Made by a program: the position numbers and the translations under genes | In this document: positions 1 through 9,113 of the stretch, piece after piece | Layout of the letters: each line of letters begins with the position of its first letter | How positions within the stretch are numbered: the first letter of the stretch is position 1 | Notes under the pieces: generated by a model | What the model saw: only the letters and a program-made list of their open reading frames with translations | Databases searched by the model: none | What the model was told of the DNA's origin: nothing | Assembly (NCBI GenBank): GCA_029262065.1 | Contig: JAJDAC010000014.1 | Coordinates: forward strand, 1 to 64,000 | DNA: 64,000 nucleotides | Direction of reading: 5' to 3' | Origin: Candidatus Krumholzibacteriota bacterium | GTDB taxonomy: Bacteria > Krumholzibacteriota > Krumholzibacteriia > JAJRXK01

Positions 1-124
1 GGACCTCGCCGTAGAACTGCCAGCAACCCGGTGAGGACTCCATGTACCGGTGAGTCGGTCCGTCGATCGCGGGGACGACCGCGCCACAGCCGATGCAGGC
101 GACCTCGGGAGTCTCGGTTATCAT
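1..124 (-). CDS. DUF5946 family protein, N-terminal 41 residues (runs off the window)
   Basis: Reading leftwards from an ATG at 124 gives a 41-residue fragment starting MITETPEVACIGCGA. It contains a CxxCG pair (CIGCG, residues 10-14) and, after a short spacer, the segment THRYMESSPGCW. This spacing of Cys-x2-Cys-Gly and HxYMxxSPGCW is what I know from the DUF5946 family, small proteins of unknown function. An in-frame TAG at 137-139 lies just upstream, so the start cannot lie far from 124. The rest of the gene is outside the window. No biochemical role is known to me; the paired cysteines could bind a metal, which is inference. Confidence 0.6.
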   Translation of the reverse strand, partial: MITETPEVACIGCGAVVPAIDGPTHRYMESSPGCWQFYGEV

Positions 125-481
125 CTTCAGTCTGCCCTAACAAGTAGTATGCGGCAAACCTAGTCTCAATGACTGGGCAGCCATTTGCAGTGTAGCGCCA
201 ACGCGCTGGCGGGCCAAGATCACCAATCTCCACGACAACAAATGTTTGCGGGAGTCTGCCTGCGCAGATACGTCGCAAGCAGTAGCGGGGTATCCGCGAG
301 GCACCGCGCTGCCTAGCGCGCGGGCGAGACGCCGTTCGTCTTCACCGGGCACGGGCAAATAGCCGCTACCCCAAGATCAGTTAACTTTATAAATGCCAAC
401 CGAGTACCCGGGTACACCTGGGAGTGTCCATTCTGTGCACATGGGTGATTCCGCTCGCCCATCAAAGTGGGAAGGGCCGCG
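125..481. other. Intergenic stretch, no gene recognised
   Basis: This 357-base gap separates the DUF5946 start from the end of the oxidase operon. I see no tRNA, no conserved coding frame and no T-run terminator. It holds a perfect 12-base palindrome, GTACCCGGGTAC, at 404-415 and an AT-rich patch around 380-395. A 73-codon minus-strand frame (137-358) has no ribosome-binding site and no recognisable motif, and I treat it as chance. Confidence 0.5.
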
Positions 482-811
482 TTACAGCTCGATCACGCGC
501 CCCGGCACATCCAGCAGATCGCGCGTCAACGTGTCGCCGAACAGGAACGCCAACAGCAAGAAGAAGAAGAACAACGTCGACGCCATGGCCACTCGCGTGA
601 ACGTGGTGGCGTGACCCAGGTGCATGAAGAACCACAGCACCAAAACGGCTTTCAGCGTCGCGATTCCCAGCGCCACCACGTTGTTCATCATGCCCAGGTC
701 CTGGAAGGCCACGAAAACCGTGGCTGCGGTCAGCACCATGAGCGCGCCAAACACCGCGAAGTAGGTGCCCAGTCCGGTGATGTGGGGAGTGTCGTGGTCG
801 TGGTTGGCCAT
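482..811 (-). CDS. ctaF: caa3-type cytochrome c oxidase subunit IV
   Basis: A 109-residue membrane protein starting MANHDHDTPHITG, with three hydrophobic segments (about residues 13-35, 42-66 and 72-95). The histidine-rich start and the WFFMHL segment in the middle helix are typical of the prokaryotic cytochrome c oxidase subunit IV family, which supports assembly of the copper-haem oxidase in the inner membrane. A longer frame reaches back to 898, but the ATG at 811 has GAGGAA just upstream and matches the family's N-terminus, so I use it. It is the last gene of the act-cta operon, 35 bases after ctaE. Confidence 0.85.
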   Translation of the reverse strand: MANHDHDTPHITGLGTYFAVFGALMVLTAATVFVAFQDLGMMNNVVALGIATLKAVLVLWFFMHLGHATTFTRVAMASTLFFFFLLLAFLFGDTLTRDLLDVPGRVIEL

Positions 812-846
812 GATCGATTTCCTCGAGGGAGTCCGTTCTTGTCGGG

Positions 847-1509
847 TCAGCCCGTGTGTCGGCCGATGAGGTACAGCAGCGGAAACAGGAAGATCCACAC
901 CAGATCCACGAAATGCCAGTACAGGCCCAGGATCTCCACGGGATCATTCCACTCGCGCGTGAATTCGCCTCGCAGCGCGCGGGGAACCCACATGAGGATG
1001 AATACCATGCCGATGATCATGTGCACCGCGTGCAGGCCGGTCATGGCGAAATACAGATGGAAGAACATGCGGGCCTGACCGGGGTCGGCGCCCTCGAACT
1101 GGAAGCTGGGCCCGGGTACCAGGTGGTGGTTCCACTTGTCGGCGTACTCCACGGTCTTTATTCCCAGGAACGCCGCGCCCAATACGAATGTGAGCAGCAG
1201 GAACACGGCGATCATCTTCTGCCGTCCGGTCTGCGCCGCCCACACCGCCAACACCATGGTCAAGCTACTGCCAATGAGCACCGCGGTATTGATGGCGCCC
1301 AGATTGATGGGCAGGTGCGAGCTGGCTGCCGCGAACGCCTCGGGGTACTGGCTGCGGTACAACGCGTAGACGGCGAACAGGCCGCCGAAGAACATGACTT
1401 CGGTCACCAGAAACATCCACATGCCCAGCGTGACCGTTTCGGTCTGCTGGCGCAGGCTGTGGAAATAATGCTGCAGCTTGGGGTGCTGGACCGCCGATGC
1501 GTCAGACAA
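847..1509 (-). CDS. ctaE: Cytochrome c oxidase subunit III
   Basis: A 220-residue integral membrane protein of the haem-copper oxidase subunit III family, with seven predicted helices. Diagnostic segments are [15 protein letters not shown] near the N-terminus, the HAVHMIIGM segment and [16 protein letters not shown] at the C-terminus. Subunit III stabilises the oxidase and its oxygen and proton access routes. The reading frame extends back to 1593, but that extension is Pro/Arg-rich and lies inside the subunit I gene. I place the start at the TTG at 1509, which overlaps the ctaD stop codon (TTGTCTGA), a typical translational-coupling arrangement. A start a few codons away cannot be excluded. 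Confidence 0.88.
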   Translation of the reverse strand: MSDASAVQHPKLQHYFHSLRQQTETVTLGMWMFLVTEVMFFGGLFAVYALYRSQYPEAFAAASSHLPINLGAINTAVLIGSSLTMVLAVWAAQTGRQKMIAVFLLLTFVLGAAFLGIKTVEYADKWNHHLVPGPSFQFEGADPGQARMFFHLYFAMTGLHAVHMIIGMVFILMWVPRALRGEFTREWNDPVEILGLYWHFVDLVWIFLFPLLYLIGRHTG

Positions 1510-3148
1510 ACTCGGCCTCCTTGGTGGGGGGCACGTACCCCTGCTCGGCGGTGTAGGCGTAGGCTTCTTTGTCCACGACCGGTTCGGTCTCAAAGTTGTG
1601 CGCCGTGGGTGGCGACTGGATTTCCCACTCGAGTCCCACCGCGCCCCACGGATTCGCCTCGGCCCGCGGGCCGTAGCGCATGGACCACGCCAGGTAGATC
1701 ATGGGAATCAGGTAGCCCACGCCCAGAATGCTGGCGCCGGCGCTGGACATGACGTTCAGCACCTGCCACTCGTCGGGGTAGGCATGGTAGCGGCGCGGCA
1801 TGCCCATGTAGCCCAGAATGAACTGCGGGAAGAACGTGAGGTTGAAGCCAATGAAAATGGTAATGGCCGCGAACTTGGACCAGAACGCGGGGTACATGCG
1901 GCCGGTGATCTTGGGCCACCAGAAATGAATACCGCCCAAGTACCCCATGATGGTGCCACCCACCATGATGTAGTGGAAGTGCGCCACCACGAAGTACGTG
2001 TCGTGCACGTGGATGTCGATACCCAACGTGGCCAGCATTACGCCCGTCAGACCGCCGATGGTAAACAGCCCAATGAAGCCCAGCGCGTAGAGCATGGGCG
2101 TGTCCCACGAGATGGACCCTCTGTATAGGGTCGCCGTCCAGTTGAACACCTTGATGGCCGAGGGCACCGCCACCAGCATGCTGAGCACCGAGAAGATGGT
2201 GGAGGCGTAGATCGACTGACCGGTGGTGAACATGTGGTGGCCCCACACCAGAAAGCCCAGCACGGCAATGGCCACGCTGGAGTACGCAATGAAGCGGTAG
2301 CCGAACACACGCTTGCGGGCGAAGCAGGTGATGAGCTCGCTGATCACACCCATGGCCGGCAGCACCATGATGTATACGGCGGGGTGGCTATAGAACCAGA
2401 ACAGGTGCTGGAACAGGATGGGATCGCCACCGTAGGCCGGGTCGAACACGCCAATATGAAACGACCGTTCCAGCGCCACCAACAGGACCGTGATGGCCAG
2501 TACGGGGGTGCCCAGCAGCATGATGATGCTGGTGGCGTAATGCGCCCACACGAACAGCGGCAAGCGGAACCAGGTAAGGCCTGGAGCCCGCATGCGGTGG
2601 ATGGTCACCAGGAAGTTCAGGCCGGTCATGATCGACGAGAACCCGGTAATGAATATGCCCAACCCGGTGGCCAATACATAGGTGTTGGAAAACGTCGTGC
2701 TGAACGGCGTGTAGAACGTCCAGCCGGTGTCCACGCCGCCGTTCAAGATGGAATACATCGTGAACAGGCCGCCGGCGTTGTACACGTACCAACTACCCAG
2801 GTTGATGCGTGGAAACGCCAGATCCTTGGCGCCAATCATGATTGGTATCAGGAAGTTTCCCAGCGTGGCCGGAATGGCTGGTATCAGGAAGAAGAACACC
2901 ATGATGATGCCGTGCATGGTGAACAGGCGGTTGTACACGTCGGGCTCAACCAGGTCGCCCTGGGGAGTCACCAGCTCCAGGCGAATGAGCACGGCCATGA
3001 GGCCGCCCAGGAAGAAAAACATCGTGACCGACGCCATGTACAACAACGCGATGCGCTTGTGGTCGGTGGTGAACAACCACGACTTCAGGCCGTAGGCTGC
3101 GTTCAGGTAATCGGGTATACGCTTGCCCGTGGATACCAGGGGAGTCAT
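1502..3148 (-). CDS. ctaD: Cytochrome c oxidase subunit I (A2-type haem-copper oxidase)
   Basis: A 548-residue catalytic subunit that reduces O2 at the haem a3-CuB centre and pumps protons across the inner membrane. Haem and copper ligands are visible: His79 (low-spin haem), His255 and Tyr259 in YSHPAVY (CuB ligand and the cross-linked Tyr), His304-His305 (CuB), and His390 and His392 in AHFHY (haems a3 and a). Lys333 in VPSAIK is the K-channel lysine. The D-channel glutamate of A1 oxidases (HPEVY) is absent and replaced by Tyr-Ser (YSHP), which marks the A2 subfamily known from Rhodothermus and Thermus caa3 oxidases. The ATG at 3148 has GGAAGG upstream and lies 4 bases after the ctaC stop. 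Confidence 0.97.
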   Translation of the reverse strand: MTPLVSTGKRIPDYLNAAYGLKSWLFTTDHKRIALLYMASVTMFFFLGGLMAVLIRLELVTPQGDLVEPDVYNRLFTMHGIIMVFFFLIPAIPATLGNFLIPIMIGAKDLAFPRINLGSWYVYNAGGLFTMYSILNGGVDTGWTFYTPFSTTFSNTYVLATGLGIFITGFSSIMTGLNFLVTIHRMRAPGLTWFRLPLFVWAHYATSIIMLLGTPVLAITVLLVALERSFHIGVFDPAYGGDPILFQHLFWFYSHPAVYIMVLPAMGVISELITCFARKRVFGYRFIAYSSVAIAVLGFLVWGHHMFTTGQSIYASTIFSVLSMLVAVPSAIKVFNWTATLYRGSISWDTPMLYALGFIGLFTIGGLTGVMLATLGIDIHVHDTYFVVAHFHYIMVGGTIMGYLGGIHFWWPKITGRMYPAFWSKFAAITIFIGFNLTFFPQFILGYMGMPRRYHAYPDEWQVLNVMSSAGASILGVGYLIPMIYLAWSMRYGPRAEANPWGAVGLEWEIQSPPTAHNFETEPVVDKEAYAYTAEQGYVPPTKEAEFV

Positions 3149-3152
3149 GCGT

Positions 3153-4121
3153 CTAACCTTCCGCGGCCGGATCGGCCGGCGTCTGCGCCTGGTCGGCGCC
3201 GAGATTCTTGATGTACGAGATCAGCTCCAACAGCTGTTCCTCGGTAAGCTGGCCCTGGAATGTGGGCATGATGGGCTGATACCCCGCCACGATCTTGGCC
3301 TTGGGGTTCATGATCGATTCCCGCAGATACGTATCGGTGGCGTCCACGGTCTTGCCGTTCTGCAGCAGCCGCGGCTTGCCCGCAATGTTGGCCAGAATGG
3401 GCGCGCGCGCGTTGCTGTCCAGTCGGTGACAGGTGTGGCAGGCTTTGGCCTCGAACAGCTCCGCCCCGCTGGAGGCCAATGACTGCTCGGGCTTGTTGCC
3501 CTGCAGCCAGTCGTCGTACTCGTAGGGTTCCATGACGATGACCTTGCCCACCATGAGCGAGTGCTCGGTGCCGCAGTACTCCGCGCAGAAAATATCGTAG
3601 GTCCCGGTCTTGGTGGCTTCGAACCAGGCCGTGTTGTAACGACCGGGCACGGCGTCGCGCTTCATGCGGAACGCGGGAATGAACAATGAGTGGATCACGT
3701 CTTCCGAGGTGATGATCAGCTCGATCGGGCGACCCTTGGGCACGTGGAACGTGTTGATCTCGCGGTTGCCCTCGGGGTGCTGGAACTTCCACATCCACCG
3801 CTTGCCCACCACGTAGTATTGATCGGCGTCGCGCGGTACGCGATAGCTCTCCAGGTATACCTTCGTGCCCCAGGCAAACATGAACAGCATGATGAGCAGG
3901 GGGATGACCGACCAGGTCAGCTCCAACATCATATTGGTCTGCTCGGGCGTCCCCATTTCGTCCACGCGCCGACGCTTGTAGCGCGAGGCGAAGAAGAAGA
4001 TGGTCCCGGCGATGAGCACCGAGAACACTACCGATACGCCCAACGCAAAGAAGTAGATGTTATCTACCTGCGAAGCCAGCGACGACGCGCTCTCGGGGAA
4101 CAGTGGGATGTCGAAATTCAT
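3153..4121 (-). CDS. ctaC: Cytochrome c oxidase subunit II with fused cytochrome c domain (caa3 type)
   Basis: A 322-residue subunit that takes electrons from the donor cytochrome into the oxidase. Two N-terminal transmembrane helices (about 22-46 and 66-88) are followed by a periplasmic cupredoxin domain with the full CuA set: His144, Cys179, Cys183, His187 and Met190 in [14 protein letters not shown]-terminal class I cytochrome c domain follows, with Cys228-His-Thr-Cys231-His232 and a likely axial Met285, so the enzyme is caa3. The ATG overlaps the sco stop codon (ATGA). No lipobox is visible at the N-terminus. Electrons probably reach the fused haem directly from the ActE or ActA haems of complex III encoded upstream. 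Confidence 0.96.
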   Translation of the reverse strand: MNFDIPLFPESASSLASQVDNIYFFALGVSVVFSVLIAGTIFFFASRYKRRRVDEMGTPEQTNMMLELTWSVIPLLIMLFMFAWGTKVYLESYRVPRDADQYYVVGKRWMWKFQHPEGNREINTFHVPKGRPIELIITSEDVIHSLFIPAFRMKRDAVPGRYNTAWFEATKTGTYDIFCAEYCGTEHSLMVGKVIVMEPYEYDDWLQGNKPEQSLASSGAELFEAKACHTCHRLDSNARAPILANIAGKPRLLQNGKTVDATDTYLRESIMNPKAKIVAGYQPIMPTFQGQLTEEQLLELISYIKNLGADQAQTPADPAAEG

Positions 4122-4975
4122 GCCGTGCCGTGCCCCATGCTGGTCATGCTTATCCGTCGATCACGGCGACGCATGATCACTATGAATCCCAGAATTCCAA
4201 GCGTGGTGAGGATCGCGCCGCCGCGGACCAGGCGCATGACGGCCGCGCCGTACTTGCCCGTGGCCGGGTCGTAGCTGTAGCAGAACAACAGGAGCTGCTC
4301 GACCACGCCGCCGATCTTTTCCTCGCCGCTTTCCACCAGCGCCAGGCGCATGTCGCGCGGTGGGTACTCGATGCCAAACAGGTAGCGCGATACCTGCCCG
4401 CTGGGGGTGATGATCGTGAGGCCGGTGGCGTGCGCGTACTCACCGATCTTGTCATCGTAGGTGTAGCGAAAGCCCACGCTGTCGCACAGTTCGGCAATGG
4501 CGTCTTGATTGCCGGTCAGGAAGTGCCAGCCGTCCTTGGTCTCGGGCCGCCCGTACAGGTCCACGTAGTTGGCCTTCTTGGCGGCGGCCAGGGGCGGCTC
4601 TTCATCGGGGTTGAAGCTCACCACGACCAGTTCGAACTGGTTGCCCGGTTCCATCTGCAGAACCTTCAGGCTCGATGTGAGCCCACTGAGCACCATGTTG
4701 CAGATCATGGGGCACTCGTAGTACACGAGCGCCAGCATCACCGGCTTCTCGCCGAAGTAGTCGCCCAGTTTCACCGCCTGGCCGGTGTCGTCGACGAAAT
4801 CCAGACCCAGATTCACGGGCTGGCCGAGTCGTTGCTCGAAGCCAACTTCGCGTAGTGCGCCAGGCAGCTGTTCGTTGGGAGCCTGTTGCGCCCAGGAAGG
4901 CGCGGCGGTCATCATGCATAGAACGACCAAACCTACGCCCACGCTGAAGATGCGGCCGGTTTGCTTCATCGACAT
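4118..4975 (-). CDS. sco: SCO1/SenC-type copper chaperone for the CuA site
   Basis: A 285-residue protein with an N-terminal signal sequence (residues 1-29, ending SWAQ), a thioredoxin-fold SCO domain, and a C-terminal transmembrane helix (about 258-276) followed by RRRDRR. The copper-binding residues are Cys88 and Cys92 in CPMIC and His182 in YAHATG. SCO proteins deliver copper to, or reduce, the CuA centre of oxidase subunit II, and ctaC is the very next gene with an ATGA overlap. I chose the ATG at 4975, which overlaps the previous stop as TGATG; an ATG two codons later is also possible. Most SCO proteins are anchored by an N-terminal helix, so the C-terminal anchor is a variation. Confidence 0.92.
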   Translation of the reverse strand: MSMKQTGRIFSVGVGLVVLCMMTAAPSWAQQAPNEQLPGALREVGFEQRLGQPVNLGLDFVDDTGQAVKLGDYFGEKPVMLALVYYECPMICNMVLSGLTSSLKVLQMEPGNQFELVVVSFNPDEEPPLAAAKKANYVDLYGRPETKDGWHFLTGNQDAIAELCDSVGFRYTYDDKIGEYAHATGLTIITPSGQVSRYLFGIEYPPRDMRLALVESGEEKIGGVVEQLLLFCYSYDPATGKYGAAVMRLVRGGAILTTLGILGFIVIMRRRDRRISMTSMGHGTA

Positions 4976-5400
4976 CACTCGACTCCTTCGTCGGCCACGG
5001 CTTCTGGTGTCGGAGTCGGCGCCGGCCACTCGGGTAGACCCTGTTCGGCTACGAAGCGCATGGCTTCGTCAATGGGGACGCGCGCGATGCCGTTCTCGGC
5101 GTCGATCATCTCGTAGCTGTTGAGCATGCGTTCCTCGGCCGCGCGGAACTGCAGGAAGTCTTCTCGCGGCGAAGCCTGCAGGCTGGGCTCGGGCGGCGGT
5201 CGGAACTCGTTGGCCTCGGCCAGCGGCGACCGTGGTCTATCGCGTTCGTTGGCGAAGTCCCTGAACTCGGTCTGCAGGAAGTACATCAAGCCGAACGCGG
5301 CGGCTGTGATGACTGTAAGCACCACCAGAAAGCCCACGATTCCCTTGATGCTGATTTCGCGGTCGTAGCCGTCCGCGAACGGAAGCTTGGGTTTACTCAT
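4975..5400 (-). CDS. Small single-pass membrane protein of the ACIII/oxidase operon, function unknown
   Basis: A 141-residue protein with a short cytoplasmic N-terminus, one transmembrane helix (about 20-42) and a roughly 95-residue domain that should face the periplasm. That domain contains SPREDFLQFRAAEERML, then GIARVPIDEAMRFVAEQGLP, a pattern I have seen in small proteins sitting at this same place in other ACIII or oxidase clusters. It starts with ATG a few bases from the actF stop and ends in TGATG with sco. By position it could be an accessory subunit of ACIII (ActG-like) or an oxidase assembly factor. I see no metal-binding cysteines or haem motif. Confidence 0.6.
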   Translation of the reverse strand: MSKPKLPFADGYDREISIKGIVGFLVVLTVITAAAFGLMYFLQTEFRDFANERDRPRSPLAEANEFRPPPEPSLQASPREDFLQFRAAEERMLNSYEMIDAENGIARVPIDEAMRFVAEQGLPEWPAPTPTPEAVADEGVE

Positions 5401-6592
5401 GGTGCAACGCCTCCTTCAGGAAGGGCTCGTGCACGGGCAAAAGCGGTCGCCGCGCTAGCTGCCAGAAAAACACCCATAGCCACAGGCCGCCCAGCGCCAA
5501 GGGCATGACCACATCCATCCAGTGCAGGCCGGCCACCTTCATGGCCGGTGCCGCCTGCCAGTACAGATCGACCCAGCGCATGACCAGAATCAACCCGGCC
5601 ACGATGCTCAGGCGACGGGCCGAGCGCTTGATGTCGGTGTTCAGCAACAACAGGAAGGGCAGTCCGAAGTGCAGGAACATGATGGCCTGGGCCACGATCA
5701 ACCACTTGCCCGCGGTGCGGGTCATGTACCAGGACACGTCTTCGGGCAGGTTTCCCGACCAGATGATCAGGAATTGCGACAGCGAGAAATAGGCCCACAA
5801 CATGGTGAAGGCCAGCATGAGCTTGCCGTAGTCCTGGAAGTGGGAGGGCCGGAACACCTTATCCATGGGTGCCTGTCGCGACAGGAACAGCGCCACGGGA
5901 ATCACGAAGGCCATGGCCGTAAGGGCCTGGCCGCCCACGAAGTACACGCCGTAGATGCTGGAGAACCAATGGGGGTCCAGCGACATGAGCCAATCGAACG
6001 AAGCGAACGACGCGGTCAATACGTACAGTCCAATGCCGGCGCCGCTGAGTCCCTGCATGCGCAGACTCAGTCGGTTGTCGCCCGTCTCGTCCTGCTGAAG
6101 CGACCAACGGTTCAGGAAGAATGCCAGTATTCCCCACACGCCGAAAATGATGACGGCGCGGATCAGGAAGAAGGTCACGTTCAGGTAGGGGGTCTTGCCG
6201 GCAATGAGATCGTCGTGCGCCAGTACCTCGGGGTCGGTCCACACGAACAGTTCTTTCATTCCCACGATCACGGGGATGAACAGAATCACCATGAAAGGAA
6301 GCGTGCGAGTAGCCGCTTCCAGAATGCGCCGGATCACCACGCCCCACGCACCCTTGGTCACGTGGTGCAGCATGGCCAACGCCAGGCAACCCATGGGGAA
6401 GCCCAGGATGTACAGATAGCCCACGAGATAACTGCGGAAGAACTGCGCGGGGTCCAGCACGGCTCCCACGGCGCACGCCAACGCGGCCACCGCGCCCACG
6501 ATCGCGGCCATCCGCTGTGGCTGTGCCAGTGCGGACGGGGGCGCGAAGTCGCTGGGCGCGTAGCGCGCCTCAGTGGCCGTCGTGCTCGTCAT
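5393..6592 (-). CDS. actF: Alternative complex III quinol-oxidising membrane subunit ActF
   Basis: A 399-residue integral membrane protein with about ten helices, belonging to the NrfD/PsrC-like fold and paralogous to ActC. In ACIII, ActC and ActF form the membrane core where quinol is oxidised. Recognisable segments include FFLNRWSLQQDETGD, SFDWLMSLDPHWFSSIYG and LMLAFTMLWAYFSLSQFLIIW. The frame continues to 6664, but the ATG at 6592 has a strong GGAGGAA ribosome-binding site and lies inside the end of actE (23-base overlap), so I use it. The last codons overlap the ATG of the next gene. Confidence 0.92.
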   Translation of the reverse strand: MTSTTATEARYAPSDFAPPSALAQPQRMAAIVGAVAALACAVGAVLDPAQFFRSYLVGYLYILGFPMGCLALAMLHHVTKGAWGVVIRRILEAATRTLPFMVILFIPVIVGMKELFVWTDPEVLAHDDLIAGKTPYLNVTFFLIRAVIIFGVWGILAFFLNRWSLQQDETGDNRLSLRMQGLSGAGIGLYVLTASFASFDWLMSLDPHWFSSIYGVYFVGGQALTAMAFVIPVALFLSRQAPMDKVFRPSHFQDYGKLMLAFTMLWAYFSLSQFLIIWSGNLPEDVSWYMTRTAGKWLIVAQAIMFLHFGLPFLLLLNTDIKRSARRLSIVAGLILVMRWVDLYWQAAPAMKVAGLHWMDVVMPLALGGLWLWVFFWQLARRPLLPVHEPFLKEALHHE

Positions 6593-7193
6593 GAGCTTCC
6601 TCCACGGACATTGCGGGATCCACGACTTCTCCAGCCTCCAGGCGAGATCGTATGTAGGGAGCAATCAGCGTCACGTCGGTGTGTTGGCTGAGTTGCAGCG
6701 CGCGGATGTAGGCCACGATGGCCCAGCGATCGTCGGGCGGAACCTGCGACGCGTAGCTGGACATGACGCCAAAGCCATTGGTGATCACGTCGAAATAATA
6801 CCCGGGCGCGGTCGCCCGCAGGCGCGCATCGTGAAAACTGGTGGGTTCCTTGTAGCCGCGCTGCACGATCATGCCGCGTCCGTTGCCCGTGCGACTGTGG
6901 CACGGCGAGCAGAAGATGTTGAACCGCTCCTGTCCGCGCGCAAGAAGTTTGGCGTTCACTTCCACCGGTAGTGTCTGCACGAAGCTGCCGTCGGCGGCCA
7001 GGCCGCGATACATTGCGTCGTCCTCGCGCAGGAAACCACGCGCCACGGTACGTTCCAGAAGCGGGCGCGCAGACTGCTGGTTCTTGAAGAACGCGCTGGA
7101 TTCCAGCGGCTCGAACCGAGCCTGGTCTTTCATGTCGGTGCAGCCGGTGGCCAGCACGAGCAGTGCGAAGAGAAAGGCCGATCTAGTCTTCAA
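6570..7193 (-). CDS. actE: Alternative complex III monohaem cytochrome c lipoprotein ActE
   Basis: A 207-residue lipoprotein: the lipobox LVLATGC places the acylated cysteine at residue 18. A single class I cytochrome c domain follows, with Cys95-Ser-Pro-Cys98-His99 and a probable sixth ligand Met144 in FGVMSSYA. ActE passes electrons from the ActA haems to the oxidase. The start is a TTG at 7193 with GAGGTG upstream, giving an 11-base overlap with actD. The C-terminal tail is rich in Asp, Glu and His (EEAHDEHDGH). Confidence 0.93.
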   Translation of the reverse strand: MKTRSAFLFALLVLATGCTDMKDQARFEPLESSAFFKNQQSARPLLERTVARGFLREDDAMYRGLAADGSFVQTLPVEVNAKLLARGQERFNIFCSPCHSRTGNGRGMIVQRGYKEPTSFHDARLRATAPGYYFDVITNGFGVMSSYASQVPPDDRWAIVAYIRALQLSQHTDVTLIAPYIRSRLEAGEVVDPAMSVEEAHDEHDGH

Positions 7194-7728
7194 CGGCGGT
7201 CACCTCGCTACACTCGGTCTTCTCGAGCAGATCCCACGTGCGCTTGAGGTCGAACTTCGGGTCGTCGGCCAGTATGTAAAGAAAGTACCGGTCCTTCGAC
7301 GCCAGTGCGAACCGCTCCACGTTGAACAGCGGGTGATAGGGGCGAGGCAGTCCGTTCAGCGCGAACATGCCCAGCACCGCGGCAAACGCCGCGAACAAGA
7401 TGGTCATTTCGAAGATCACCACGATGAACGCGGGCCAGCTGTTGAACGGCTTGCCACCGATGTTCATGGGGTACGCATGCACCGAGGTGAAGTACTGCAG
7501 CGCCCAACCGCTCAGCGCTCCGGTGATGCCGCCGGCCAGCACGATCCAGGGCAACTTGCTGTGCGCACCCAGGGCATGGGAGATCTCTTCGATGGGGTAC
7601 GGCGAGTACGCCTCCACGCGTTCGTAGCCGGCCTTCTTTACCAGCTCGATTGCGCGCAGCATGCGATTGGGTCCGCCGAACTCGGCCAGGTACCCCTGCA
7701 GTTCCAGTCCGGTGGCTCTGTCGTTCAC
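7183..7728 (-). CDS. actD: Alternative complex III membrane subunit ActD (DUF3341)
   Basis: A 181-residue protein of the DUF3341/ActD family. An N-terminal cytoplasmic domain (1-58, with LELQGYLAEFGGPNRMLRA and YSPYPIEEISHALG) precedes two transmembrane helices (about 60-80 and 98-122) and a short C-terminal tail. ActD packs beside the ActC/ActF core and has no cofactor of its own. The start is GTG at 7728, overlapping the actC stop as GTGA, so the two are probably translationally coupled. Confidence 0.92.
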   Translation of the reverse strand: MNDRATGLELQGYLAEFGGPNRMLRAIELVKKAGYERVEAYSPYPIEEISHALGAHSKLPWIVLAGGITGALSGWALQYFTSVHAYPMNIGGKPFNSWPAFIVVIFEMTILFAAFAAVLGMFALNGLPRPYHPLFNVERFALASKDRYFLYILADDPKFDLKRTWDLLEKTECSEVTAVED

Positions 7729-9113
7729 TTCTTGCCCTCCTTGACCTCGTCGGCCTCGGGCAGAATCATGCGCATCTCAAAAATCGAGATCATGGGCAGG
7801 AAGCGGATGAACAGGAACATGAGCGCCAGGAACAGGCCGATGGTGCCCACGTAGGTGGCCCAGTCCCAGCGCGTGCCCGAGTACATGTCCCACGAAGATG
7901 GCAGGAAGTCGCGGTGCAGACTGGTGACGATGATCACGAATCGCTCCAGCCACATGCCCACGTTCACGAACATGGCCACTACGAACAGCATGGGCACCGA
8001 CTTGCGCACGCGCTTGAACCACAGCAACTGGATGGACAGCACGTTGCAGAGGATCAGCGCGAACCACGCGTACTTGTACGGACCGCCAATGCGGTTGGTG
8101 ATCATGAACTGCTCGAAGCCGTTGCCGCTGTACCAGGCCATGAAGATCTCGATGGCGTAGCCGTAGGACACGACCATGCCGGTAGCCAACATGACCTTGG
8201 CCATGTTCTGCAGATGGCGCAGCGTGATGAAGTCGTTCAGGCCGAACAGCGCGCGCAATGGCACCGCCAGCGTGATGACCATTGCAAAGCCGGCGAACAC
8301 GGCACCCGCCACGAAGTAGGGCGGGAAGATGGTCGCGTGCCAGCCCGGTAGCTGGGAGGCGGCGAAGTCGAAGCTGACCACGGTGTGCACCGAAACCACC
8401 AGCGGTGTCGCCAGACCGGCCAGCAGCATGGAGGCTACTTCGTAGTTGTGCCAGTGTCGCGACGAACCGCGCCAGCCGGCGGCCAGGATTCCGTACGCGT
8501 GCTGCGCGAACTTGTTCTTGGCCCGGTCGCGCAGCGTGGCCAGATCCGGAATCAGGCCCACGTACCAGAACAAGGCCGATACCAGGGCGTAGGTGGTTAC
8601 CGCGAACACGTCCCAGATGAGCGGACTACGAAACTGCGGCCACAGGTCGAACGTGTTGGGAATGGGCAGCATGTAGTAGAAGCGCCACGGCCGGCCCATG
8701 TGGATGAGCGGGAACAATCCGGCGCAAGCTACCGCGAACAGGGTCATGGCCTCGGCGAAGCGATTGATGGAGTTGCGCCAGTTCTGCCGCAACAACAACA
8801 AGATGGCCGAGATCAGCGTGCCGGCGTGCCCAATACCAATCCACCAAACGAAGTTGATGATGGCGAAGCCCCAGTTCACCGGGTTGTTCAGGCCCCAGAT
8901 GCCGACGCCCTTCACGAACAGTTGCGCCAGGGCCATGAACAGCACCATGACCAGGCTGAACGCCACCGCGAACCCGACGTACCACCACCTGGGCGTTTTG
9001 GTCAGCACCACCGCCGAGATCTGGTCGGTCACCGTGGCCGGAGTATGGCCCTCAGCGATGATCGGGTGCCGCATTTGAATCGGGCGGTCGGGCTCAGTGC
9101 GCTTCTTGGCCAT
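7725..9113 (-). CDS. actC: Alternative complex III membrane subunit ActC (NrfD/PsrC family)
   Basis: A 462-residue polytopic protein with about ten helices, of the NrfD-like family. Segments such as WWIGIGHAGTLISAILLL, the WRNSINRFAEAM loop and LFPLIHMGRPW are typical of ActC, which pairs with the iron-sulphur protein ActB and binds quinol near the periplasmic side. A GTG two codons upstream (9119) is in frame, but GGGAGG stands at ideal distance from the ATG at 9113, so I prefer that start. The gene overlaps the end of actB by 20 bases. Confidence 0.94.
   Translation of the reverse strand: MAKKRTEPDRPIQMRHPIIAEGHTPATVTDQISAVVLTKTPRWWYVGFAVAFSLVMVLFMALAQLFVKGVGIWGLNNPVNWGFAIINFVWWIGIGHAGTLISAILLLLRQNWRNSINRFAEAMTLFAVACAGLFPLIHMGRPWRFYYMLPIPNTFDLWPQFRSPLIWDVFAVTTYALVSALFWYVGLIPDLATLRDRAKNKFAQHAYGILAAGWRGSSRHWHNYEVASMLLAGLATPLVVSVHTVVSFDFAASQLPGWHATIFPPYFVAGAVFAGFAMVITLAVPLRALFGLNDFITLRHLQNMAKVMLATGMVVSYGYAIEIFMAWYSGNGFEQFMITNRIGGPYKYAWFALILCNVLSIQLLWFKRVRKSVPMLFVVAMFVNVGMWLERFVIIVTSLHRDFLPSSWDMYSGTRWDWATYVGTIGLFLALMFLFIRFLPMISIFEMRMILPEADEVKEGKK

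Noticed and set aside
137-358. Small minus-strand frame of 73 codons
   Set aside because: No Shine-Dalgarno, no similarity pattern, and it lies upstream of the real DUF5946 start; likely chance.
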